From: Phycisphaerae bacterium
GTDB taxonomy: Bacteria; Chloroflexota; Anaerolineae; 4572-78; J111
NCBI GenBank assembly: GCA_028285035.1
Contig: JANQQF010000181.1
Span: 1 to 64,000, forward strand
Reading direction: 5' to 3'
DNA length: 64,000 nucleotides
Every line of letters starts with the position of its first letter. Position 1 is the first letter of the stretch. The notes beneath the pieces were generated by a model. It saw only the letters and a program-made list of their open reading frames with translations, did not search any database and had not been told where the DNA came from. Shown piece by piece: positions 1 to 7,180 of the stretch. The translations under genes were made by a program, and so were the position numbers.

Positions 1-2
1 CC

Positions 3-212
3 GCGCGTTTTTGGCGGGAATCCATCGCTCACAAACTAGTGGATGCCCAACAAAAGCATTCGGGCATGACATTTGAAAATGTCTATCTACTTAATTCGCT
101 TAATCGGTTAAAAAGGATGATACATCAGAAAATAGAGATTTCGACTCAATCATCTTGCAAATTCTGTTGTACCACCTACCGTTTTTGTTAAACCTCGTTA
201 TAATCAAAAATG
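3..212 (+). CDS. C-terminal end of an unidentified protein (5' end outside window)
   Basis: The frame starting at base 3 is open from the window edge to a stop at 210-212, about 69 residues. It includes a hydrophilic helix-like stretch (FENVYLLNSLNRLKRMIHQK). The last 20 or so residues are Cys-rich and look like out-of-frame readthrough, so the original gene may have ended differently and been joined by a deletion to the fucosyltransferase remnant that follows. The family is not recognised; a glycan-synthesis gene is possible from context only. Confidence 0.3.
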
Positions 213-577
213 TTTGCAATATGGATTATTATGCCAAAGCGATTGACTATATTTGGAGTCGTTTGGGGTCACCCTATTTCTTCGTTTTTTCTGATGATAT
301 TGCTTGGTGCAAAGCAAATTTCCAGGTCAGTCAAGCTGACTTTGTCGATATCTCAGCCCCTGTCATACAACCTATGACCGATTTTCAGTTAATGGGGCTG
401 TGTCGTCATCATATTATCACAAATAGTACATTTTCGTGGTGGCCAGCTTGGCTGAATAAAAAACCCAAAAAAATCGTCGCTACTCCCTATCGATGGTTTA
501 ATGACGAGGTCATGAATGTGCAGGCGGTACAAGACACAATCCCTGAGAATTGGATCAGGATCGAATTCTCAAGCTAA
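155..577 (+). pseudogene. Truncated GT11 alpha-1,2-fucosyltransferase-like remnant
   Basis: From about base 213 the translation reads as the C-terminal part of a family 11 glycosyltransferase. It has DYYAKAIDYIW, then FFVFSDDIAWCKANF, then LMGLCRHHIITNSTFSWWPAWLN, and ends in a WIRI-type tail. Intact GT11 enzymes are about 280-300 residues and carry a nucleotide-binding HxRRGD motif in the N-terminal half. That half is absent here, and the first 20 residues of this frame do not resemble the family. I therefore read it as a 5'-deleted remnant fused to the end of the preceding gene. No ribosome binding site is evident at 155. Confidence 0.6.
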
Positions 578-600
578 GACCAACTGATTAAACTATCGCC

Positions 601-1386
601 TCAGCCCTCCAAACTTGTCGTCCGAATCATCACTCGGCGTTCGCGGCGATTGTCGCTGATGGGGTAATGCAAGGTGAAGCGATTGTCCCACATCAACACC
701 CCGCCAACTTGCCAACGGAAACGGCAACTAAAGCGATGTTCCTCAAGCAACGCATACAGATACTCCAACAATGGCTTGCTTTCAGCAGCGGTCATACTCT
801 CAAAGCCCGTGACAAACATCCGATTGACGTAGATACCTTCAGCCCCCGTGATGGGATTTTTACGTACCACCGGATAAACAGCCATATATCGCTCGTCGAT
901 AGGTGCGCCAGGGCCGTAATAACTGTGGATCACTCTGAGACCACGCAGAAGCTCTTGCATCCCAGCCGAAAGGGAGTTGAAGGCGGCGATAGTACTGACA
1001 AAGCAGGTGTCGCCTCCGACCGATGGCACAATCTGGCCATGTAAAATGGAGACATAGCCACCAGGCTTCAACCAACTGACATCGTTGTGCCAGCTCGCCC
1101 CACCAAACACCGTTTCATCGCTCGGCTCGCGGCGCAGTTCCAGCACATCCAGGCAGTCATCAAAGCCGTTGTCGACGAGGGGGTGAAGAAATGGCGGGCC
1201 AAAACGACGGCCAAGGGCGCTCAATTGAAAGCGGTCCAACGATTGATCAGGAAAATAGAGGACCAATCGCTCCGCCAAGGTGGTTTCAATTTGCTCAAAA
1301 TCGGCATCCGACAAACTATTGAGGTCAATCCCCTCAACAACAGAGCCGATGTTTTCAGTGACAGGGGAAATGTTTAAAGTAGACAT
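601..1386 (-). CDS. TauD/TfdA-family Fe(II)/2-oxoglutarate dioxygenase
   Basis: 261 residues from an ATG at 1386, which has GAGAAG about 6 bases upstream. A longer upstream reading has no family similarity. The iron-binding facial triad is visible as H-x-D in GASWHNDVSW and a distal His in TLHYPISDNRRERR, followed by the Arg-rich 2-oxoglutarate-binding end (RVMIRTTSL). The family hydroxylates sulfonates, alkyl sulfates, phenoxyacids or betaines at the expense of 2-oxoglutarate and O2. The substrate cannot be read from sequence. It is divergently transcribed from a sulfatase, so an alkyl-sulfate or sulfonate substrate is an inference worth testing. Confidence 0.85.
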   Translation of the reverse strand: MSTLNISPVTENIGSVVEGIDLNSLSDADFEQIETTLAERLVLYFPDQSLDRFQLSALGRRFGPPFLHPLVDNGFDDCLDVLELRREPSDETVFGGASWHNDVSWLKPGGYVSILHGQIVPSVGGDTCFVSTIAAFNSLSAGMQELLRGLRVIHSYYGPGAPIDERYMAVYPVVRKNPITGAEGIYVNRMFVTGFESMTAAESKPLLEYLYALLEEHRFSCRFRWQVGGVLMWDNRFTLHYPISDNRRERRVMIRTTSLEG

Positions 1387-1548
1387 CGTTATCTTCTCAT
1401 ATTTGAATGTGACAGGATTTCGGAATATTATCGAACAAATCATCATAACGGCCAAATTAGGCAGTGGGGAGCCAAACAGAAATATGTTTCGGCAGCCAGA
1501 ATTGCATTCTCCACCTGCGAATGGACAGGCTAGTTGAGGATTAACAAA

Positions 1549-3048
1549 ATGTCTCAAGCGCAACCCAACATTCTGATCATCTATCCCGATCAAATGCGAC
1601 ACGATGTGATGGCCTGTGCGGGCAACCCTGCGATCAAAACTCCGTTTCTCAATCAGTTAGCCAATGAGGGGGTGCAGTTCACCAACGCACACGTGTCTTA
1701 TCCGCTGTGCTGCCCCTTCCGCGCCTCATTGCTCACGGGCAAATATGCCCAATCCCACGGGTTGACCCAGAATCACTTTCCCCTCGATGCCAACCAGGAT
1801 TTTCTGGCGGCGTTGTTAAAAGGGGTGGGCTATCAAACGGGTTATGTGGGCAAATGGCATCTTGAGGGCGGGCCGAAACCGGGCTATGTGCCCCTCGATA
1901 GACGATTTGGGTTTGATGATTTTGTCGGCTTTAATCGAGGTCATCAATATTTGCAAGCAATTTTCTATCGAGATACCGATCAGCCCTATCACTGTAAGCG
2001 CTATGAGCCTGATTTTCAAACGGACCACATCATCAAATTTATCGAAAAAGCTGTGACCAACGGGAGCGATCAACCCTTCTTCGGTTTTGTCGGTTATGGG
2101 CCACCCCATCATCCCAATACGATGCCTGAGCATTGGCGGAATATGTATGATCCGAATGAGATCCCATTGCCACCTGGTGTGCCCAACCCAGAATTACAGC
2201 GAGATACTCAGCAACAACGACTCGAAATTGATTGTGAAGGCAACGAAAAAGCGAGGCTCAAAAGCCGTTGCGCCTATGGCACGAAACCACCAGGGGAGCC
2301 AGAAACGGAAGAGGAAATCCGCCAATTTATTGCCGAGTATTACGGGATGGTCAGTAACATTGATCACAATGTAGGCCGCATCCTCAACTGTCTAGACCGA
2401 TTGGGGGTGGCTGACAACACAATGGTCATCTTCTTAAGCGACCATGGCGATATGCTGGGGCAGCACGGTTATTATTGTGGCTATAAACCCACGGGCCATC
2501 GTTCGGCGATGCAAGTGCCTTTTATTGTTAGATATCCTGCAAAATTTGAGGCAGGGAGGACGGTTGATGCCTTGATTGATGTGGCAGTGGACACGATGCC
2601 GACGCTGTTAGAGCTTTGTGGGGTTGCCATTCCGGAAGCGGTGGAGGGGGTGAGTTATTTGCCATTACTGGATGGTTCAGCCGAAAGCACCCGTGACCAA
2701 ATCAACTACCAAACGTTTAAGATGGTGGATGGCGTCAAGGGCGAATTTACCCCCGTGCCTGAACGTGGCATCCGCACCAAGGGTTGGTTGTACGTGCGGC
2801 AACCCATCCGAAGAAAACTCCTCTTTGATCAAAATGCGGACCCTGACGAATTAAACAATCTGGTGGATGATCCACAATATGATGCCTTGATGGATGAGTT
2901 TGATGCACAGATTGAAGCGCACATGCAAGCCACAGGCGACGATTGGGAGATACATCTCGACTTTCCGCCGCCCAACTTCCTAACCCACGAGGAGGCGAAG
3001 CGGTTTATGGAAGAAGAATTGATGGAACGTGCCATTATTGTAAGTTGA
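1549..3048 (+). CDS. Type I sulfatase (formylglycine-dependent)
   Basis: 499 residues from the ATG at 1549, which has TTGAGGA 8 bases upstream; an in-frame TTG at 1534 lies inside that site. The N-terminus PNILIIYPDQMRHDVM is the first metal-binding strand. The activation motif is CCPFRASLLTG, a C-x-P-x-R form with Phe where most sulfatases have Ser or Ala. Further ligands are in FLSDHGDMLGQHG. No signal peptide is visible, so it is probably cytoplasmic or exported by an unseen route. It hydrolyses a sulfate ester of unknown type. It faces away from the TauD-like dioxygenase and converges on the EamA-like gene. Confidence 0.9.
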   Translation: MSQAQPNILIIYPDQMRHDVMACAGNPAIKTPFLNQLANEGVQFTNAHVSYPLCCPFRASLLTGKYAQSHGLTQNHFPLDANQDFLAALLKGVGYQTGYVGKWHLEGGPKPGYVPLDRRFGFDDFVGFNRGHQYLQAIFYRDTDQPYHCKRYEPDFQTDHIIKFIEKAVTNGSDQPFFGFVGYGPPHHPNTMPEHWRNMYDPNEIPLPPGVPNPELQRDTQQQRLEIDCEGNEKARLKSRCAYGTKPPGEPETEEEIRQFIAEYYGMVSNIDHNVGRILNCLDRLGVADNTMVIFLSDHGDMLGQHGYYCGYKPTGHRSAMQVPFIVRYPAKFEAGRTVDALIDVAVDTMPTLLELCGVAIPEAVEGVSYLPLLDGSAESTRDQINYQTFKMVDGVKGEFTPVPERGIRTKGWLYVRQPIRRKLLFDQNADPDELNNLVDDPQYDALMDEFDAQIEAHMQATGDDWEIHLDFPPPNFLTHEEAKRFMEEELMERAIIVS

Positions 3049-3127
3049 TTATATACAACTTTTATCCCCAAGATATCACAATAAAATCAACAGGTCAGAG
3101 AAGACAGATTGCAAATGATTAATATTT

Positions 3128-3568
3128 TTAGGCATGACTCACAATAATCGCTCCAATCACCATGAATATTGCCCCGGTTAACAGTTGTAGAACATTGATT
3201 GACTGATACTCTGCAAGAATAGTTAGGGCAAATATCACCGTAAACAGCGTGGTTAAGGACGTAATTGGTGAAAGTTGTGATACAGGCATATTAAATTTGG
3301 TTAATCCAACTGCAAGAAAAGTTACTCCAGCACTAAAACAAAGACCTTGAATAAATGCATAAAAACCGCCTTTGAAGGAAAATGTTGTGTCATTAAAGAT
3401 GAAGTAAGCAAGCACGCTAGTTACAAAGACGCCAGCCGAAATAAAGAATAAATAAGCGCTAAAATTCAAACCAGATTTAACACTAAGCTTTTGAAAGATA
3501 GTTCCAATCGCCCATAGAGTCGCAGGCAGCACCCCCCCAACAAATAATGCAAAATATGTTTTTATCAT
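3128..3568 (-). CDS. Small EamA/DMT-type membrane protein
   Basis: 146 residues with about five hydrophobic segments and no large soluble part. The pattern (LPATLWAIGTIFQKLSVKSG, a mid-protein ISAGVFVTSVLAYFIF, a final GAIFMVIGAIIVSHA) matches a half-length EamA-like unit of the drug/metabolite transporter superfamily. Full DMT carriers have ten helices, so this would need to dimerise. It lies 42 bases after the second permease gene on the same strand and may be the last gene of the sulfatase/transport operon. Its substrate is unknown. Confidence 0.7.
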   Translation of the reverse strand: MIKTYFALFVGGVLPATLWAIGTIFQKLSVKSGLNFSAYLFFISAGVFVTSVLAYFIFNDTTFSFKGGFYAFIQGLCFSAGVTFLAVGLTKFNMPVSQLSPITSLTTLFTVIFALTILAEYQSINVLQLLTGAIFMVIGAIIVSHA

Positions 3569-3610
3569 TATTCTCTATACCAAAACTCAGACTTGAAAGC
3601 CTGATTTAAT

Positions 3611-4492
3611 TTACCCTTTTACCGCCCCCGCTGTCATCCCGGCGATGATTTGTCGAGCTGAGACGAAGGTCAGGAGCAAGGGAGGGATAACAATCAGGGT
3701 ACCCATCGCCATAATCCGGCCCCATTCAACACCTTGATCGGTCAGGAAGAGGGTAATTGCTACGGGGAGGGTCCGGGTTAAACGGTCAGTCAGAATCAGG
3801 GCCAAAATGAATTCGTTCCAGGAAATACGGAAGACAAAGATAGCAGCGACAGCAAAGCCGGATCTCATCAGAGGAAAGATAATTCTAATGAAAACCTGCA
3901 AGGGTGAGGCCCCATCGACGATGGCTGCTTCTTCTAGCTCAATCGGGATTTGTTTGACAAAGCCGATGAGCAACCAAATGATAAAGGGCAAGTTCAGACC
4001 CATATAAAACAGAATTAGACCAACCCGCCCATCTTCAACCCCATATTCCAACCATAAGGCAAAAATAGGCACGGCTAACACGGCTGGGGGAACCATTCGG
4101 ATAATCAAGGTTGACTGGGCCATAAAGCCGCGTCCTCGGAATTTCATACGAGCGATAGCGAATGCAGCCAATCCACCAGCCACGAGGGTGACGACGGTTG
4201 CCCCAACCCCAACGAATAAAGAGTTTACCAAAATCCGACCGAAGTTCTGTTCCTGTAGAATGTGCTCATAATTGTTAATGGTGGGCACAAAAAACCAGAT
4301 TGGTGTCCGGGAAAGAATATCGACCTGCGTTTTTACAGAGGTCATAAGCATCACATAGAGTGGGAGAAGGATGATGAGTGATAGAATAATGAGGGTCAGA
4401 TAATGAAAAACAAGTGACCATTTGATTCTTGAGGGTCTGGTTATGTTTGCAAGGGTGGCATTATTTTCAACAATCGTTGTTTGGGTCGTCAT
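3611..4492 (-). CDS. CUT1 ABC sugar transporter permease, MalG type
   Basis: 293 residues with six predicted membrane helices and the ATPase-contact EAA loop reading EEAAIVDGASPLQVFIRII. The C-terminal MTAGAVKG tail is typical of MalG-like permeases. It starts 2 bases after the partner permease stop, with a GAGGGG site upstream of the ATG. It forms the inner-membrane channel with the 4495-5421 product and receives substrate from the SBP at 7181-10129. No ATPase gene is present in this operon. Confidence 0.92.
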   Translation of the reverse strand: MTTQTTIVENNATLANITRPSRIKWSLVFHYLTLIILSLIILLPLYVMLMTSVKTQVDILSRTPIWFFVPTINNYEHILQEQNFGRILVNSLFVGVGATVVTLVAGGLAAFAIARMKFRGRGFMAQSTLIIRMVPPAVLAVPIFALWLEYGVEDGRVGLILFYMGLNLPFIIWLLIGFVKQIPIELEEAAIVDGASPLQVFIRIIFPLMRSGFAVAAIFVFRISWNEFILALILTDRLTRTLPVAITLFLTDQGVEWGRIMAMGTLIVIPPLLLTFVSARQIIAGMTAGAVKG

Positions 4493-4494
4493 CG

Positions 4495-5421
4495 TTAGCT
4501 TCCCCTTTCATCTCGTAATGGATTTTGATAGATCATCACAACCAAACTCAATATCAACAGGATTGCCAATAGTAAGACAGAAAGGGTAGAGGCATAGCCG
4601 AGTTGTTGCGAGGTGAAGGCTGTTTTGTAGATATGCAGCGCCAACACCTGTGTACTGAGGCCCGGCCCGCCAAAGGTGAGGATGAACATTACGACTAACC
4701 CCCGGAAAACATCAATGAGACGGAGGAGAAATGTAACCAAAATGATATCTCGAATCATCGGCAACTTTACATACAAGACCATTTGCCACCAGTTGGCCCC
4801 ATCGATGTGAGCGGCAGAAATCGTATCGCTAGGCAGGGCCTGTAAGCCCGCTAAAATAATAATGAGTACAAAGGGCGTCCATTGCCAAACATCTGTAATG
4901 ACGATTGACGCGAAGGCCAAGTCAGGATCTGCTAGCCAAAGCTGTCGTTGAAAACCAACATTCTGGAGGATAGGGATAGTCTCACCAATCTGCTCTAGAT
5001 AGTAGTTAATCATCCCGGTGCGGGCGTCATAAAGATAGCGCCAAATCAGCCCCACCGCCACCGGTGAAACCATCAGGGGTAAGATGAAAATAGTCCGAAA
5101 GATCGCCATCCCGCGAATCGGACGCTCTAACAGCAATGCCAAAGCAATGCCAAGAATCATCTCCAGAAACATTACCCAAAAACTGAATCTAAGCGTCACT
5201 CCAACGACAGTATAGACATCTTCATCTTGTAACATTCGGATATACGAGTCACCACCAATGAACTCTCTAGACTCCCAGGGTGTGCCCATATCCCAATCAA
5301 AAAAGCTGAGATAGAGCGCATTCGATAGCGGCACCACCAAGGCCAGAATGAGTACAAGGGCGGCGGGCAAGATGAAGAGGTAGGGTGCATATTTTCTTGG
5401 ATCATTTAGGGCTTGCAGCAT
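4495..5421 (-). CDS. CUT1 ABC sugar transporter permease, MalF type
   Basis: 308 residues, about six membrane helices, with the EAA loop region SAAHIDGANWWQMVLYVKLP. The N-terminus APYLFILPAALVLILALVVP is the typical first helix of this family. The RBS is GAAAGGAA, about 9 bases before the ATG. A 182-base gap with a large inverted repeat separates it from the upstream sulfatase gene. It pairs with the MalG-type permease. Confidence 0.92.
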   Translation of the reverse strand: MLQALNDPRKYAPYLFILPAALVLILALVVPLSNALYLSFFDWDMGTPWESREFIGGDSYIRMLQDEDVYTVVGVTLRFSFWVMFLEMILGIALALLLERPIRGMAIFRTIFILPLMVSPVAVGLIWRYLYDARTGMINYYLEQIGETIPILQNVGFQRQLWLADPDLAFASIVITDVWQWTPFVLIIILAGLQALPSDTISAAHIDGANWWQMVLYVKLPMIRDIILVTFLLRLIDVFRGLVVMFILTFGGPGLSTQVLALHIYKTAFTSQQLGYASTLSVLLLAILLILSLVVMIYQNPLRDERGS

Positions 5422-5452
5422 AATTCATCTTTCCTTTCAACGGCTATTCAAA

Positions 5453-5587
5453 AGCTGCTTTAAAGGCCTAGCATCGTCAGATTGGTCCAGTCTGTCACCA
5501 TGATGTTGGCTAAAGTGTACTCACAAGCAGCAGACATCATCCAAAAAACCGGGCTTTTCAAGACTGAACCAATCCTTTAAAGTAGCT
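5453..5587. repeat. Large nested inverted repeat inside an operon
   Basis: Two arm pairs nest around one centre. The outer arms AGCTGCTTTAAAGG (5453-5466) and CCTTTAAAGTAGCT (5574-5587) have one mismatch. The inner arms GATTGGTCCAGTC (5480-5492) and GACTGAACCAATC (5562-5574) also have one mismatch. The left side carries about 13 extra bases between its arms. It could be a decayed miniature element or an mRNA processing/stability structure between the sulfatase and permease messages. Confidence 0.7.
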
Positions 5588-5603
5588 TCTTAAAGATGCA
5601 TGT

Positions 5604-7103
5604 CTACGTTGGAATCCCAACGGGCGTGCTGGACACATCAATGGGCGGCTGTGGCCAATGAATGCCACGCTGTCCAGCCAAACCTCGGCGCGGGAATGGC
5701 GTGAATGGTTTGTCGGGCCAGCCTACCAGCTTGCCGTCCTGGATCCATTCTCGGTCGACACCATGCATTTCATCAATCAGCAAGGCTGTTAACCGCTCCT
5801 GAACATCCTGATACATTTCCGAGTGGGCTAGATTATGCAATTCGTGTGGGTCGTTTTCCAAATCAAAAAGCTGCATATGATTGCCAACCGCATAGTAGAT
5901 CAATTTGTATTGATCAGCCCGAATCATGCGAGTCGCCCCCGCATCTTCAACACATTCGCCGTAGAGATGGCCCCGTTTTTGCTCACCAATCATCGATAAG
6001 CCTTCCACCGTTTCTGGGATGTCGATACCCGCCATATCTAGGAGAGTTGGCATTACATCTCGAACCGCAACCAACCGGTCATCAGTGCGGTGATGTCCGA
6101 CACGCTCATCAAAGCCTCGCTCCCCTTCGCCTGTTCCCATCAAAATCATAGGGATATGGGCGGATGGTTCATAAAAGAGACGTTTAGCCCATAATCCGTG
6201 ATTACCCAGCATTTCACCGTGATCTGACAAAAACAAGATAATCGTATTATCAAGCTCTTTCTCTTCACGCAAAGTCCCAATTACTACGCGAATTTGATGG
6301 TCGATATGGGTACAAAGCGCATAAAACGCCCGACGAATAGCTCGAACTTCCCGCTCATTGTAATGATTCCAATTATCCCGAACGGCTTTCAGGAAATATG
6401 GTAATGCATCGGGATCGGAAGCCCATTCGCCGTGATAGGGCATGTCTGGTTCAACATCCAGGTACATATTGAGATAACATTGTAAGGGTACTAGGGGCGG
6501 ATGCGGATGATTGTAAGAGAGATACCATAGGGACGGTCGGGTTGGATCACGTCGTTTGATAAAACGCACCATTTCTCGGGTGTGCCAGTTGGTCGAGTGG
6601 CAATATTCAGACAGATGCCAGGGCCGGGTGGTGTAGTCGTTGTTGCTCATCCCATGAGCATAGTGCTGTCCCGTGTGACCTTGCTCAGACAAAAAGATTT
6701 CGTAGTCATCCATCACCCCTTTATTGGCCCGACCTTCCTCGGCCAGGAGAATGTCATCGAACCCGATACGATCACGCATCGGATGAACGTGGGTTTTTCC
6801 GACGGCATAAGCCTGATACCCCGCATTCCGAAACGTTTGAGCTAAGGTTGGTAGATGAGCGGGCATCGGCTCTTCAACGATGAAGGCGCGGTCACCATGG
6901 ACACGAGGCGAGGTACCCGTCATCAATGATCGCCGCGAGGGGAGGCAAATAGGACACTCAGCATAGGCATTGGTGAAGCGTACCCCGTTACGGGCAATTT
7001 GATCCAACGTTGGGGTGAGAATGGTTGGATGTCCGGCGGAACCAAGTAGCGAGCCTTGCCAATGGTCAACCGTGATTAGTAATACATTTGGGCGTTCTGA
7101 CAT
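5604..7103 (-). CDS. Type I sulfatase within an ABC transporter operon
   Basis: 499 residues from the ATG at 7103 (AGGA 9 bases upstream; an in-frame TTG three codons earlier sits on the RBS). The N-terminal metal strand is PNVLLITVDHWQGSLLG, and the activation motif CLPSRRSLMTG is the classic C-x-P-S-R in which Cys becomes formylglycine. FLSDHGEMLGNHGLWAK holds later metal ligands. There is no signal peptide. Its position between an SBP gene and its permeases suggests that the imported compound is a sulfate ester desulfated inside the cell. The exact substrate is not readable. Confidence 0.92.
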   Translation of the reverse strand: MSERPNVLLITVDHWQGSLLGSAGHPTILTPTLDQIARNGVRFTNAYAECPICLPSRRSLMTGTSPRVHGDRAFIVEEPMPAHLPTLAQTFRNAGYQAYAVGKTHVHPMRDRIGFDDILLAEEGRANKGVMDDYEIFLSEQGHTGQHYAHGMSNNDYTTRPWHLSEYCHSTNWHTREMVRFIKRRDPTRPSLWYLSYNHPHPPLVPLQCYLNMYLDVEPDMPYHGEWASDPDALPYFLKAVRDNWNHYNEREVRAIRRAFYALCTHIDHQIRVVIGTLREEKELDNTIILFLSDHGEMLGNHGLWAKRLFYEPSAHIPMILMGTGEGERGFDERVGHHRTDDRLVAVRDVMPTLLDMAGIDIPETVEGLSMIGEQKRGHLYGECVEDAGATRMIRADQYKLIYYAVGNHMQLFDLENDPHELHNLAHSEMYQDVQERLTALLIDEMHGVDREWIQDGKLVGWPDKPFTPFPRRGLAGQRGIHWPQPPIDVSSTPVGIPT

Positions 7104-7131
7104 ATTATTCAATCCTATCTGTTGTTTTTCC

Positions 7132-7167
7132 AGAGGTTAGCGGTTTGTTAACAAACCGCTAACCTCT
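7132..7167. terminator. 36-bp perfect palindrome between SBP and sulfatase genes
   Basis: Two perfectly complementary 18-base arms (left arm AGAGGTTAGCGGTTTGTT) meet without a gap. It lies 13 bases downstream of the SBP stop on the minus strand and 28 bases before the sulfatase ATG. There is no long U-run, so I read it as an mRNA-stabilising or attenuating hairpin that raises SBP over downstream products. A rho-independent terminator is less likely. Confidence 0.8.
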
Positions 7168-7180
7168 TACATTCCTAGTA

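Noticed and set aside
5705..6151. Plus-strand 148-codon frame inside the second sulfatase
   Set aside because: Entirely antisense to a gene with intact sulfatase motifs; no family features.
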